From NCBI RefSeq assembly GCF_013266755.1, contig NZ_JABRWJ010000004.1, forward strand, positions 62,001 through 126,000: 64,000 nucleotides of DNA, in the 5' to 3' direction. Of the stretch, positions 37,393 to 48,295 are shown piece by piece. The position numbers were made by a program, and so were the translations under genes. Under the pieces are notes generated by a model that was not told where the DNA came from, searched no databases, and saw nothing but the letters and a program-made list of their open reading frames with translations. Numbering within the stretch: position 1 is the first letter of the stretch; each line of letters begins with the position of its first letter. This DNA is from Pseudaquabacterium terrae. GTDB lineage: Bacteria; Pseudomonadota; Gammaproteobacteria; Burkholderiales; Burkholderiaceae_C.

Positions 37393-38351
37393 AGATCCTG
37401 ATCGTCAAGACCTCGTCGATGGGCGACGTGGTCCATGCGCTGCCGGCGGTCAGCGACATCCGCCGGCTGCGCCCCGGCGTGGTGGTCGACTGGCTGGTCG
37501 AGGCGCCGTTCGCCGCGATCCCGCGCCTGCATCCTGCCGTGCGGCGCGTGCTGCCCTTGTCGTGGCGCAAATGGCGCAAGTCGCTGCTGCAGCGCGAGAC
37601 CCGCGCGGCGATGACCCGCCTGCGCGACGAGCTGCGCAGCGAGACCTACGACCTGGTGCTCGACCTGCAGGGCCTGCTGAAGAGCGTGATGTGGGGCCTG
37701 CAGGCGCGCGGGCCGCTGGTCGGCTACGACCGCGCCAGCATCCGCGAGCCGATGGCGGCGCTGTGCTACCAGCGCACGGCCGCCGTGTCGCGCGAGCTGC
37801 ATGCCGTCGAACGCTGCCGGCGGCTGACCGCGGCGCACCTGGGCTATCCGCTGCCGGCCGAGCGGCCGGTCTTCGGCATCCAGGCGCCGCCGCCCGGCGA
37901 GTGGCGCGCGCCGGTGCTCGGCGCGGTGCTGATTCCCTGCGCGAGCCGGCCCGAGAAGCTGTGGCCCGAAGCGCACTGGATCGCGATCGGACAGCGCCTC
38001 GTGCAGGCCAGGCTGAAGCCGGTCGTGCTGTGGGGCAGCGACGAGGAGCGTGCGCGCGCCGAGCGCATCGCCGCCGGCTGCGACGGACTGGTGCCGCCCT
38101 TCCTGAGCGTCAGCGAGACCGCCGCGGTGCTCGGCCAGGCGCGCCAGATCGTCGGCCTCGACACCGGTTTCTCGCACCTCGGTGCCGCCTTCGGTGCGCC
38201 GACGATCGGCATCTATTGCGACCACGCACCCGGCCTGGCCGGCATCACCGGACCGGGTCGCGTCGCCAGCCTCGGCGCCAAGGGCGAGGTGCCTTCGCTC
38301 GAGGCCGTGCAGGCGCAACTCGAGCAACATCTCACGCCGCTGCGGCGGTAG
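37389..38351 (+). CDS. waaC: Lipopolysaccharide heptosyltransferase I
   Basis: A 320-residue GT9 enzyme starting with GTG: MKILIVKTSSMGDVVHALPAVSDI, the WaaC signature, where Asp13 is the likely catalytic base. The donor-side block VGLDTGFSHLGAAFGAPTIGIY, the LVLDLQGLLKSVMWG segment and EKLWPEAHW further support heptosyltransferase I over II. It transfers the first L,D-heptose to Kdo of the inner core at the cytoplasmic membrane. The start overlaps the DUF4254 stop by 3 nt. Confidence 0.85.
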   Translation: MKILIVKTSSMGDVVHALPAVSDIRRLRPGVVVDWLVEAPFAAIPRLHPAVRRVLPLSWRKWRKSLLQRETRAAMTRLRDELRSETYDLVLDLQGLLKSVMWGLQARGPLVGYDRASIREPMAALCYQRTAAVSRELHAVERCRRLTAAHLGYPLPAERPVFGIQAPPPGEWRAPVLGAVLIPCASRPEKLWPEAHWIAIGQRLVQARLKPVVLWGSDEERARAERIAAGCDGLVPPFLSVSETAAVLGQARQIVGLDTGFSHLGAAFGAPTIGIYCDHAPGLAGITGPGRVASLGAKGEVPSLEAVQAQLEQHLTPLRR

Positions 38352-38356
38352 GAAGC

Positions 38357-38398
38357 CTGCCCCCAGCTCACTTCGTTCGCGGCCCCCGAGGGGCGCTC
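38357..38398 (+). repeat. 42-bp dispersed repeat, copy A
   Basis: A 42-nt segment starting CTGCCCCCAGCTCACTTCG, 6 nt after the waaC stop. It is identical over all 42 positions, same orientation, to copy B at 54505-54546. It contains a small GC hairpin GCCCC/GGGGC (38382-38394). A second inverted repeat CTCCGCCGGC/GCCGGCGGAG (38396-38431) starts at its right edge. The rest of the 189-nt gap to the next gene holds no recognised feature. Confidence 0.9.
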
Positions 38399-38540
38399 CG
38401 CCGGCTTGGGAGCGGCCCGGCGCCGGCGGAGTCGTCCCCCGGATCGCGGGGTCCCCCCCTGAAATCGACCCCACGTGCCGAACGCGCGGTGCAACACTGG
38501 CGCCGGACGACAGTTGTACGTCGTCAAGCGGAGAAACCCG

Positions 38541-39311
38541 ATGCGCCTGACCCGACTCGCCACCGCCCTGCTGCTGTGTGCCGGCAGCATTGCCGCCAGC
38601 GCGGCTCCCATCACGCTGACCGGCACCGTGCGCGACTTTGCCGCCGACGGCGCGAACTTCGAAGGGCCGATCATCGGCTTGCACAGCGGGCTCGTCGGCT
38701 CGACGCTGGCCGGCCCGTCGCCGACGCTGACCGCCTTCGGTTCGACGCTGATCAGCAGCGCCGGCGCGGGCGGCTTTCCGCTCTGGTACACGAAGGCCAG
38801 CGACTCGATGCCGCTGAGCCTGACGCTGACCGAGAAGGTCGGCAGCCCCGGCATCTACGAGTTCACGGACACCACGTTCTTCCCGATCGACGGCATGCTG
38901 CTGAACACCGGCGTTCCGGGCACCAACTTCCACTTCACCTACGCGATCGCCGCGACCTTCGACTACGCGCCGGGCACCGGCCAGGTCTTCAGCTTCACCG
39001 GGGACGACGACGTCTGGGTCTACTTCGACAAGATGCTCGGCATCGACTTAGGCGGCGTGCACGGCGCGGCGTCTGCCACGGTCGACCTCGATACGCTGTT
39101 CGGCCCCGGCAAGGCAGCCGGCACCTACAGCTTCGACTTCTTCTTCGCCGAGCGGCACACCTCGGCCTCGACGCTGCACATCGAGACATCGCTGGTGCTG
39201 GCGCCGCCGCCCCCGCCCGGCGTGCCCGAGCCGGGTGGCTTCGCCCTCGCGGCGACGGCACTCGCCGCGCTGGCCTGGTCGCAGCGCCGGCGCCTGCCGG
39301 GCCAGCGCTGA
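38541..39311 (+). CDS. Fibro-slime-domain protein with PEP-CTERM sorting signal
   Basis: A 256-residue secreted protein. The Sec signal is residues 1-21 (cut after ASA). The body matches the fibro-slime (PA14-related) domain: FTGDDDVWVYFDKMLGIDLGGVHG near residues 153-176 is its hallmark Asp-rich turn, and FDFFFAERHTSASTLHIETSL follows. The C-terminus has the sorting signal VPEPGGFALAATALAALAW and then RRR, a PEP-CTERM substrate processed by an exosortase. It likely ends up at the cell surface or in an extracellular matrix. No exosortase gene is in the window. Confidence 0.85.
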   Translation: MRLTRLATALLLCAGSIAASAAPITLTGTVRDFAADGANFEGPIIGLHSGLVGSTLAGPSPTLTAFGSTLISSAGAGGFPLWYTKASDSMPLSLTLTEKVGSPGIYEFTDTTFFPIDGMLLNTGVPGTNFHFTYAIAATFDYAPGTGQVFSFTGDDDVWVYFDKMLGIDLGGVHGAASATVDLDTLFGPGKAAGTYSFDFFFAERHTSASTLHIETSLVLAPPPPPGVPEPGGFALAATALAALAWSQRRRLPGQR

Positions 39312-39317
39312 GCAGCG

Positions 39318-40472
39318 CTAGAGCTCTTCGATCCGCTGCGGCGGGAAGCTGTCCCAGCTGAGGCAGCCCGGGCACTGCCAGAAGTGCCGCTGCGCCTCGA
39401 AGCCGCAGGCGGCACAGCGGTAGCGCTGCAGCGGCCGCGCGGCGCGCGCGACGGCATCACGCACGCTCTGGCGCGCGAATTCGGGCCAGCTGGCGCGCGG
39501 CGTGTCGAGCAGCTCGAGCGCGGCGGACAGGCTCGGCTGGCCGCGCAGCAGCTCGAGCAGCTGCGGTGCCGCGCCGGGCGGGATGCCTTCCAGCGTCGCC
39601 AGTGCGCGCAGCAGGTCGATGCTCGGCAGGCGTTCGTAGAGCTGCTTGAGCACCTGTGCCGCGGCAGCGTTCTGGCCGCTGGCTTGCGCGAAGGCGACGA
39701 ACTCGTGCGCCAGCCGGGCGAACGACTCCGGCGCGCGCTGGCGCAACTCGGCCCAGGCGGCCATCGCTTCGTCGTGGCGGCCTTGGCGCGCCAGGCGCTG
39801 CGCGCGCAGCAGCAGCGGGCGCGGCGCGTGTGGTGCCGCCTCGCCGGCCTTGGCGAGCGCGCTCTCGGCACCGGCGGCGTCGCCGCGGTCATCGGCTTCG
39901 ACGGCCAGCTCGCACTGGTAATGCGCGATGCGGGTGGCGAACGAGCCGGTGCCGCTCTTTTCGAGGTGCGCCGCCACGTCGACCGCGGCGCGCCAGTCGC
40001 GCGAGCGCTCGTACAGGCCGAGCCGCGCCAGCCGCGCCTCGGTGTCGAAGGGCGTGCCTTCGAGCGCTTGGAAAGCTTCTTCGGCGCGGTCGAAGAGGCC
40101 GGCCTTCATGAAGTCGTGCGCCAGTGCATGCTGCGCGCGTTCGCGCTCGGCGGCGGCCAGATCGGCACGCTGCAGCAGGTGCTGGTGCACGCGCACCGCG
40201 CGCTCGAACTCGCCGCGGCGGCGGAACAGGTTGCCCAGCGCGAAGTGCAGCTCGCTGGTGTCGGGGTCGGCCTGCACCGCCTCGATGAAGGCATCGATCG
40301 CCTTGTCGGGCTGCTCATTGAGCAGCAGGTTCAGGCCCTTGAAGTAGGCCTTCGGCGCTTCCCGGTCAGTGCGCTTCCATTGCCGCAGGTCGAAGCGCGA
40401 GGCGATCCAGCCGAGCGCGAAGGCGACGGGCAGGCCGATCAGCAGCCACTGCCAGAAATCGAAGCCTTCCAC
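39318..40472 (-). CDS. lapB: Lipopolysaccharide assembly protein B (LapB/YciM)
   Basis: A 384-residue protein with an N-terminal membrane anchor (FDFWQWLLIGLPVAFALGW), about six TPR-like repeats, and a C-terminal rubredoxin-like metal site (CAACGF...CPGCLSWDSFPP). LapB acts with FtsH to control LpxC turnover and so LPS synthesis. The start is GTG at 40472, which overlaps the lapA stop TAG by one base. Its stop lies in a short duplicated AGCGCT-containing segment shared with the convergent fibro-slime gene. Confidence 0.9.
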   Translation of the reverse strand: MEGFDFWQWLLIGLPVAFALGWIASRFDLRQWKRTDREAPKAYFKGLNLLLNEQPDKAIDAFIEAVQADPDTSELHFALGNLFRRRGEFERAVRVHQHLLQRADLAAAERERAQHALAHDFMKAGLFDRAEEAFQALEGTPFDTEARLARLGLYERSRDWRAAVDVAAHLEKSGTGSFATRIAHYQCELAVEADDRGDAAGAESALAKAGEAAPHAPRPLLLRAQRLARQGRHDEAMAAWAELRQRAPESFARLAHEFVAFAQASGQNAAAAQVLKQLYERLPSIDLLRALATLEGIPPGAAPQLLELLRGQPSLSAALELLDTPRASWPEFARQSVRDAVARAARPLQRYRCAACGFEAQRHFWQCPGCLSWDSFPPQRIEEL

Positions 40473-40792
40473 TAGAGCCCTTCGCGCGGCGGATGCTCGG
40501 GACCGAACTCGGACGGCGTCACGGTGATCGGGTCGGCCGCCGGCTTGGGCGGCGGCGCGGGTGGCGGCGCGGCGCGGCGCGCGACGCGGCGGTGCTTCCA
40601 CCAGGCCGGCACCATCGCCAGCACGCCGAGCGCGGCGCCGCCGGCGAAGGCAGCCAGCACGATGATCACCATCGGCGCGCGCCATTGCGCGCCGAAGAAC
40701 CAGTGCACGACGGCCTGCTGTTCGTTGTTCAGCGCGAACGCGAACAGCGTGAAGAAGAGGAAGGCCCGCAGGGCCCAGACAAGAATGCGCAT
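40472..40792 (-). CDS. lapA: Lipopolysaccharide assembly protein A (LapA, DUF1049)
   Basis: A 106-residue inner-membrane protein with two hydrophobic helices (residues 4-20 and 38-60), separated by NNEQQAVVHWFFGAQ, the DUF1049 layout. The C-terminal tail is rich in Pro/Arg. It is encoded directly upstream of lapB and one-base coupled to it. A TAGAAT box (40802-40807, minus strand) lies 9 nt before the ATG, after the ihfB terminator, so lapAB may have its own promoter. Confidence 0.88.
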   Translation of the reverse strand: MRILVWALRAFLFFTLFAFALNNEQQAVVHWFFGAQWRAPMVIIVLAAFAGGAALGVLAMVPAWWKHRRVARRAAPPPAPPPKPAADPITVTPSEFGPEHPPREGL

Positions 40793-40822
40793 CGCCGCGC
40801 GATTCTACGAAGCGGGCCCATG

Positions 40823-40846
40823 AAAAAGGGACCCGTGTGGGTCCCT
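40823..40846 (-). terminator. Intrinsic terminator after ihfB
   Basis: An 8-bp perfect stem (AGGGACCC/GGGTCCCT, 40827-40846) with a 4-nt loop, followed on the minus strand by a run of T (40823-40827). It sits between ihfB and lapA and should end most transcription of the rpsA-ihfB unit. Confidence 0.85.
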
Positions 40847-40875
40847 CGAAACAGTCTTGACGCCGCGCGCGCCGG

Positions 40876-41190
40876 CTAACGCGCCACCGGCTCGTCATCG
40901 AGCACCGGCAGCCGGTCGTCGACCGACTCGCGCAGCGCCTTGCCGGGCTTGAAGTGCGGCACCAGCTTCTCGGGAATCGTCACCTTCTCGCCGCTGCGCG
41001 GATTGCGTCCGACGCGCGGCGGGCGGCGATTGATCGAGAAGCTGCCGAAACCGCGGATCTCGATGCGGTGGCCACGCGCCAGCGCATCGGTCATCGCATC
41101 GAGGATCGTCTTGACCGCGAACTCGGTGTCGCGTTGCGTCAGCTGGCCGAAGCGTTCGGCCAGCTTGGCCACGAGATCGGATCGGGTCAT
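40876..41190 (-). CDS. ihfB: Integration host factor subunit beta
   Basis: A 104-residue HU/IHF-family protein. It shows [17 protein letters not shown] at the N-terminus, [24 protein letters not shown] as the DNA-bending beta-arm with the tip Pro, and FKPGKALRE at the C-terminus. The beta-subunit identity follows from sequence and from its position after rpsA, a conserved arrangement. With IhfA it bends DNA at specific sites. It starts 36 nt after rpsA ends. Confidence 0.93.
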   Translation of the reverse strand: MTRSDLVAKLAERFGQLTQRDTEFAVKTILDAMTDALARGHRIEIRGFGSFSINRRPPRVGRNPRSGEKVTIPEKLVPHFKPGKALRESVDDRLPVLDDEPVAR

Positions 41191-41226
41191 GTCGGTGTCG
41201 GCTCGCCTTTTCGCTCGGTCTGTCGA

Positions 41227-42942
<1,716 letters not shown>

Positions 42943-43095
42943 GTGGATTTCCTTGGTGCCGGCGGAACCCAAGGGGTGGTGTAGAGCCGGCGGGGTGAGT
43001 GCAGCGCAGGGCTGCGGGTTGGTTGACGATGTCGCCGCGCTCGAGGGATCGTCTGTCGACGAAAGGCGGGAAGCGCGACGGGTTGCGGCTTGGCC

Positions 43096-43117
43096 GATTC
43101 GACTCGAAATTCGAATC
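43096..43117. promoter_or_regulatory. Inverted repeat in the aroA-cmk/rpsA gap
   Basis: GATTCGA (43096-43102) and TCGAATC (43111-43117) form an inverted repeat enclosing the palindrome TCGAAATTCGA (43104-43114). It starts 6 nt beyond the stop of the aroA-cmk gene and 154 nt upstream of rpsA. It may belong to an rpsA promoter or to RNA processing. No consensus promoter hexamers stand out in the 180-nt gap. Confidence 0.3.
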
Positions 43118-43122
43118 CCCGT

Positions 43123-45126
43123 TCAGCCGAACGGGTTGCGCTCAGCCCACCAGGCCAGGACCCGATCGACCGACTGATCGATCGTCAGGCCCGAGTTGTC
43201 GAGCAAGAGCGCGTCTTCGGCCGGCTTCAAAGGCGCCACGCTGCGGTTCTTGTCGCGTGCGTCGCGGGCTTCGAGGTCGGCCCAAAGGTCGGCGATGCTA
43301 GCCGAAATTCCCTTAGAAATCAATTGCTTATGCCGCCGCTCCGCACGCTGCGCGGGGCTGGCGGTCAGAAACACCTTGAGCGGCGCGGCCGGGAAGATCA
43401 CGGTGCCCATGTCGCGCCCGTCGGCGACCAGGCCCGGCAGCTTGCGAAACGACAGTTGCAGGGCGTTGAGCGCCGAGCGCACGGCCGGCAGCGCGGCGAT
43501 CTTCGAGGCCATCGCGCCGACGGCTTCGAAACGCAGCTCGGTGGCGACGTCGGCGCCCTCGAGCAGCACGCGCTCGCCATCGAAGCGCAGCTGCAGGCTG
43601 CTGGCCACGCGCGCCAGCGCCGCCTCGTCGCCGGCGTCGACACCCTGGCGCATCGCCGCGAGCGCGGTGGCGCGGTAGAGCATGCCCGAGTCGAGCTGGT
43701 GCCAGCCGAGCCGCGCGGCCACCGCGGCAGCCAGCGTGCCCTTGCCGGAGGCCGTCGGGCCGTCGATCGTGATCACCGGGATCGATTCAGGCATCGTCGC
43801 GGCGACCGAGAACAGCGCCTCGAAGTAGTCAGGGAAGGTCTTCGCGACGCACTTCGGATCGAGGATGCGGATCGGCAGCGCGGCGGGGTTGAAGGCCGCC
43901 AGCGACAGGCACATCGCGATGCGGTGGTCGTCGTAGGTGTGGATCGGCGCGGTGGTCCACGTCGACGGCGGCGTCACCGCGATCCAGTCCGGCCCTTCGT
44001 CCACCGTCGCGCCGAGCTTGCGCAACTCCGCCACCATCGCCGCGATGCGGTCGGTCTCCTTGACGCGCCAGCTGGCGATGTTGGTCAGCCGGGTCGTGCC
44101 CTCGGCGTACAGCGCCATCACCGCCAGCGTCATCGCCGCGTCGGGGATGTGGTTGCAGTCGAGCGTGATCGCCTTCAGGGGCCACGCACCGCGGCGGATC
44201 TCCAGGTGACCCGGCCCGCCGATGACCTGTGCGCCCATCGAACGCGCAGCGTCGACGAAGCGGATATCGCCCTGGATCGAGTCGAGGCCGACACCGTCGA
44301 TGCGCAGCGGGCTCCGGATGCCGGCGATCGCGCCCAAGGCGATGAAGTACGACGCCGACGAGGCATCGGCTTCGACGTGGACATCGCCGGGCGAGCGGTA
44401 GCGGCTGCCCCCGGGGATCGTGAAACGCGCGAAGCCGTCGCGTTCGACGGCGATGCCGAAGCGCTGCAGCAGGTTCAGCGTGATCTCGACATAGGGCTTG
44501 CTGATCAGCTCGCCGTCGACGGCGATGGTCACCGGGCCGCTGCCGCTGGCCAGCGGCAGCGCGAGCAGCAGCGCGGTCAGGAACTGGCTCGACACGTCGC
44601 CGCGCACGCGAATCGGCTGCTGCGTGCGCAGCGCGCCGCCGGCATCGCCCGACAGCCGCAGCGGCGGATAGCCGTCGTTGCCGACGTAATCGATGCGGCA
44701 GCCGAGCTGGCGCAGCGCGTCGACCAGGTCGCCGATCGGCCGTTCGTGCATGCGCGCGACGCCGGACAGCTCGAACGATCCGCCCTGCAGCGCCGCAAGC
44801 ACCGCCAGCGCCGCGGCGAGCGGGCGCATCGCGGTGCCGGCATTGCCGAGGAAGAGCGCGGCCTCGTGCACCGTCAGCTGCCCGCCGATGCCGTCGACGC
44901 GCAGGCTGCCGTTCTCTTCAGGCGTTATGGTGCAACCCAGCGTGCGCAGCGCCGCGAGCATCACCTGCGTGTCGTCGGAGTCCAGCAGGTCGTGCAGCCG
45001 CGTGGTGCCTTCGCTCAGGCCGGCCAGCAGCAGCAGGCGATTGGAGATGCTCTTCGAGCCGGGCAGGCGCACGCGGCCGGCGGCCTCGCGCAGCGGCGGC
45101 AGATCGAGGAAGGGGAGGTCGTACAT
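43123..45126 (-). CDS. aroA: Bifunctional EPSP synthase / cytidylate kinase fusion
   Basis: A single 667-residue frame joins two enzymes. Residues 1-440 are 3-phosphoshikimate 1-carboxyvinyltransferase, with [10 protein letters not shown] (21-30), [11 protein letters not shown] (93-103) and [10 protein letters not shown] (352-361). Residues 448-667 are cytidylate kinase (Cmk), with the Walker [10 protein letters not shown] (456-464), the CMP-binding DSGMLYRA and a [14 protein letters not shown] block. The shikimate step and CMP/dCMP phosphorylation are otherwise unrelated. An internal ATG at 43794 (Met445) lies at the junction but has no ribosome binding site. Similar fusions are known in some Burkholderiales. 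Gene order is tyrA, this gene, rpsA. Confidence 0.92.
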   Translation of the reverse strand: MYDLPFLDLPPLREAAGRVRLPGSKSISNRLLLLAGLSEGTTRLHDLLDSDDTQVMLAALRTLGCTITPEENGSLRVDGIGGQLTVHEAALFLGNAGTAMRPLAAALAVLAALQGGSFELSGVARMHERPIGDLVDALRQLGCRIDYVGNDGYPPLRLSGDAGGALRTQQPIRVRGDVSSQFLTALLLALPLASGSGPVTIAVDGELISKPYVEITLNLLQRFGIAVERDGFARFTIPGGSRYRSPGDVHVEADASSASYFIALGAIAGIRSPLRIDGVGLDSIQGDIRFVDAARSMGAQVIGGPGHLEIRRGAWPLKAITLDCNHIPDAAMTLAVMALYAEGTTRLTNIASWRVKETDRIAAMVAELRKLGATVDEGPDWIAVTPPSTWTTAPIHTYDDHRIAMCLSLAAFNPAALPIRILDPKCVAKTFPDYFEALFSVAATMPESIPVITIDGPTASGKGTLAAAVAARLGWHQLDSGMLYRATALAAMRQGVDAGDEAALARVASSLQLRFDGERVLLEGADVATELRFEAVGAMASKIAALPAVRSALNALQLSFRKLPGLVADGRDMGTVIFPAAPLKVFLTASPAQRAERRHKQLISKGISASIADLWADLEARDARDKNRSVAPLKPAEDALLLDNSGLTIDQSVDRVLAWWAERNPFG

Positions 45127-45168
45127 GGGCTCGGGATCGAAAGGCCGGCGCGCCGCGGCCGGTTGCTG

Positions 45169-46053
45169 CTACTTGGCGGAGGGGCCGCGCCCGCCGCCGA
45201 TCTGCCAGTTGCTGCGGCCGTCGGCCGCTCCGCGGATCAGGTCTTCGAGCGCCTGCGCATTGCCGGCCTTGATGACGTGCTCGATCGCATCGAGCGAATG
45301 GCGGAAGCGCGCGGTCTGCTTCAGCACTTCCTCGCGGTTGGCGAGCAGGATGTCGCGCCAGACCGACGGATCGCTGGCGGCGATGCGCGTGAAATCGCGA
45401 AAGCCCGGGCCGGCGAGCGACAGGAAATCGCGGCCCGCGGGCTGGTTGACGATCGCCGAGAAGTACGCGAAGGCCAGCAGGTGCGGCAGGTGGCTGACCG
45501 CGGCGAAGGCCGCGTCATGGTTCTCCGCCGACATCTTCAGCACCTGCGCGCCGATCTTCGACCAGACGTCGGTCGCCTTCTGCACCAGCACCGGGTCGGT
45601 CTGGGGCAGCGGCGTCAGGATCACCTGGCGGCCGCTGTACAGCGAGGCATCGGCATGCTGCACGCCGGCGCTTTCCTTGCCGGCGATCGGATGCGCCGGC
45701 ACGAAGGCGCCGATGCGCTCCTTCAGCACCCGGCGCGCGGTGTCGACGACGTCGCGCTTGGTCGAGCCGACGTCCATGAACAGCACGCCCGGCTCGACCA
45801 GGTGGCGGATCGCCTTGAAGGTCGCTTCGGTGGCCGCGACCGGCACCGCGAGCAGCACGATGTCGGAGCCGGAAACCGCCAGCAGCGCCGACTCGGCCGC
45901 GTCGTCGATCACGCCGAGGCGCTTGGCCAGCTCCGTCGTCGAGGGCGACTTGCTGTAGCCGATCACGCGCCGCACCAGTCCCGCGCGCTTCAACGCGAGC
46001 GCGAACGAGCCGCCCATCAGGCCGCATCCGATGACGCCGAGCTGGTTGAACAT
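45169..46053 (-). CDS. tyrA: Prephenate (or arogenate) dehydrogenase
   Basis: A 294-residue TyrA-type dehydrogenase. The dinucleotide-binding motif GCGLMGG is at 9-15. The catalytic region has AHPIAGKESAGV, and the helical dimerisation domain contains SAENHDAAFAAVSHLPHLLAF and GPGFRDFTRIAASDP. There is no ACT or chorismate-mutase domain. It oxidatively decarboxylates prephenate (or arogenate) towards tyrosine. It lies 23 nt after pheA and 42 nt before the aroA-cmk fusion. Confidence 0.9.
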   Translation of the reverse strand: MFNQLGVIGCGLMGGSFALALKRAGLVRRVIGYSKSPSTTELAKRLGVIDDAAESALLAVSGSDIVLLAVPVAATEATFKAIRHLVEPGVLFMDVGSTKRDVVDTARRVLKERIGAFVPAHPIAGKESAGVQHADASLYSGRQVILTPLPQTDPVLVQKATDVWSKIGAQVLKMSAENHDAAFAAVSHLPHLLAFAYFSAIVNQPAGRDFLSLAGPGFRDFTRIAASDPSVWRDILLANREEVLKQTARFRHSLDAIEHVIKAGNAQALEDLIRGAADGRSNWQIGGGRGPSAK

Positions 46054-46076
46054 CGCTGCGTGGGTCCTCTGCCTGG

Positions 46077-47189
46077 TCAATGCACGTCGATCGGGTAGGT
46101 GCCGAGCACCTTGAAGAAGGCGCAGGCCTCGCGCAGCGCGCGCAGCGCGGTGCCCACGCGCGGATCGTCCGGATGGCCTTCGATGTCGATGTAGAAGTAG
46201 TACTCCCACTGGCCCGAGCGCGCTGGGCGCGACTCGAAGCGCGTCATCGAGACGCTGTGCACCTTCAGCGGCACCAGCATGTCGTGCACCGCGCCGGGCT
46301 TGTTGTCGACCGAGACGATCAGGCTGGTGCAATCGTGGCCCGAGGGTTTGGGCTGCGGGTGGCGGTCGGGGTGCGTGATGATCGCGAAGCGGGTGCGGTT
46401 GTGCGCGTCGTCCTGGATCGCCGGCGCGACGATGTGCAGGCCGAATTCGGTCGCTGCGCGCGGGCTGGCGATCGCCGCCATCGACGCATCGAGCGACGCG
46501 AGGCGCGCGCCCTCGGCATTGCTCGACGCCGGCCGGCGCTCGACGTCGGGCAGGTGGTGGCTGAGCCAGTCGTGGCATTGCGCCAGCGCCTGCGGATGCG
46601 CGCAGACGGTCTTGATGCTGGCCAGCGTGTTGTCGCGGCGCAGGAGGTTGTGCCGCACGATCAGGCTGGTCTCGCCGATGATGAACAGCGGCGTGCTCAG
46701 GAACAGGTCGAGCGAGCGCGCGACGACGCCCTCGGTCGAGTTCTCGACCGGCACGACGCCGAAGTCGGCGGCGCCGGCGGTCGTCGCGCGGAACACCTCG
46801 TCGAAGCTGGCACAGGGCACGCGCACGATCGAGCTGCCGAAGAAGCCGAGCGCGGCCTCCTCGCTGAAGGTGCCGGCCGGGCCGAGGTAGGCGACGCGCG
46901 TGGGCGTCTCGAGCGCGCGGCAGGCCGACATCACCTCGCGCCAGATCGGCGCGACGCTCTCGTTCTGCAGCGGGCCGGTGTTGACGGCCTTCAGGCCGTC
47001 GATCACCTGCGCCTCGCGCTCGGGGCGGAAGACCACCGAGCCTTCACGTTTCTTGAGATCACCGACTTCCAGCGCGAGCTGCGCGCGCCGGTTCAGCAGC
47101 GCCAGCAGGTCGCGGTCGAGCGCGTCGATGCGCTCGCGCAGCACCAGCAGCTCGGGTTGCGCGGCGGGGGGGGAGGTGGGTTCAGCCAT
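46077..47189 (-). CDS. pheA: Bifunctional chorismate mutase / prephenate dehydratase (P-protein)
   Basis: A 370-residue protein with three parts. An AroQ-type chorismate mutase (about 12-98; [20 protein letters not shown]) is followed by prephenate dehydratase (about 105-285; [16 protein letters not shown], and the [11 protein letters not shown] block) and an ACT regulatory domain (about 290-370; [20 protein letters not shown], binding Phe). It makes phenylpyruvate and is probably feedback-inhibited by phenylalanine. Its ATG overlaps the serC end by 8 nt, implying translational coupling. Confidence 0.95.
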   Translation of the reverse strand: MAEPTSPPAAQPELLVLRERIDALDRDLLALLNRRAQLALEVGDLKKREGSVVFRPEREAQVIDGLKAVNTGPLQNESVAPIWREVMSACRALETPTRVAYLGPAGTFSEEAALGFFGSSIVRVPCASFDEVFRATTAGAADFGVVPVENSTEGVVARSLDLFLSTPLFIIGETSLIVRHNLLRRDNTLASIKTVCAHPQALAQCHDWLSHHLPDVERRPASSNAEGARLASLDASMAAIASPRAATEFGLHIVAPAIQDDAHNRTRFAIITHPDRHPQPKPSGHDCTSLIVSVDNKPGAVHDMLVPLKVHSVSMTRFESRPARSGQWEYYFYIDIEGHPDDPRVGTALRALREACAFFKVLGTYPIDVH

Positions 47190-48285
47190 GGCGGCGGGCG
47201 AAGTCCTGCAGGTGATCGACGAGCGCCTGGACGCCTTCGAGCGGCATCGCGTTGTAGATCGACGCGCGCATGCCGCCGACGCTCTTGTGGCCCTTCAGCT
47301 GCAGCAAGCCGCGCTCCTTCGCCGCGGCGAGGAAGGCCTCGTTCAGCGACTCGTCGCGCAGGAAGAAGGGCACGTTCATGCGCGAGCGCGCGTCTTTCGC
47401 GACGCGGTTGACGTAGAAGCCGCCCGAGCCGTCGAGCGCGTCGTACAGCAGCGCCGACTTCTCGACGTTGCGTGCCTCGAGCGCCGCGACACCACCCTCC
47501 GCGGCGATCCATTCGAAGACCAGCCCGGCGATGTAGATCGCGTAGGTCGGCGGCGTGTTGAACATCGACCGGTTCTCGGCGACGAGCTGGTAGTCGAAGG
47601 CCGACGGGCAGGCAGGCAGCGCACGGCCGAGCAGGTCCTCGCGCACGATGACCACGGTGAGCCCGGCCGGCCCGATGTTCTTCTGCGCGCCCGCGAAGGC
47701 CAGGCCGACCTTCGGCCAGTCGATCGGGCGCGACAGGATGTGCGACGAGCAGTCGATCACCAGCGGCGCGTCGCTGCCCAGCGCCTTGAGGTCCGGCAGC
47801 GTCTGGAACTCGACGCCGTGGATGGTTTCGTTGCTGCACAGGTGCAGGTACTGCGCGTCAGGACGCGGCTGCCAGCTCGCCGGCGGCGGCAGCGACGTGT
47901 GGCCGTCGGCCTCGTTGCTGGCGACGACGCGCACGTCCGCGTAGCGCCGTGCTTCCTTGGCTGACTTCTGCGACCACGCGCCGGTGACCACGACATCGAC
48001 CGCGCCGGCGCGCGACAGGTTCAGCGGCACGATGGCGTTCTCGGCCAGGCCGCCGCCCTGCATGAACAGGATCCTGAACTGCGGCGGCACCGCGAGCAGC
48101 GCGCGCAGGTCGCGCTCCGCCTTCTCGGCGATCGAGGTGAATTCGCGGCCGCGGTGGCTCATCTCCATCACGCTCATGCCGCTGCCCTGCCAGTCGAGCA
48201 TCTCCTCGGCCGCGCGGCGCAGCACGGCTTCGGGCAGCAGCGCCGGGCCGGGGGCGAAATTGAACGGGCGGCGCGCGAGGCTCAT
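47182..48285 (-). CDS. serC: Phosphoserine aminotransferase
   Basis: A 367-residue class V aminotransferase. Signature segments are [15 protein letters not shown] at the start, [18 protein letters not shown], and [16 protein letters not shown] with the PLP lysine near residue 202. [12 protein letters not shown] carries the preceding active-site loop. It acts in serine synthesis and can serve pyridoxine synthesis. ATG 48285 follows the DUF2059 stop by 10 nt, so it is part of the same operon. Confidence 0.95.
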   Translation of the reverse strand: MSLARRPFNFAPGPALLPEAVLRRAAEEMLDWQGSGMSVMEMSHRGREFTSIAEKAERDLRALLAVPPQFRILFMQGGGLAENAIVPLNLSRAGAVDVVVTGAWSQKSAKEARRYADVRVVASNEADGHTSLPPPASWQPRPDAQYLHLCSNETIHGVEFQTLPDLKALGSDAPLVIDCSSHILSRPIDWPKVGLAFAGAQKNIGPAGLTVVIVREDLLGRALPACPSAFDYQLVAENRSMFNTPPTYAIYIAGLVFEWIAAEGGVAALEARNVEKSALLYDALDGSGGFYVNRVAKDARSRMNVPFFLRDESLNEAFLAAAKERGLLQLKGHKSVGGMRASIYNAMPLEGVQALVDHLQDFARRHG

Positions 48286-48295
48286 CGATCGCGGC

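Noticed and set aside
43108-43122. TTCGAATCC resembling a tRNA T-loop
   Set aside because: No acceptor stem or anticodon arm can be formed around it; it lies at the end of the aroA-cmk gene and forms part of an inverted repeat.
43090-46098. 1002-codon open frame on the plus strand
   Set aside because: It is the antisense of aroA-cmk and tyrA, whose family motifs are unmistakable. The translation is low-complexity Arg/Ala/His-rich, typical of GC-rich shadows.
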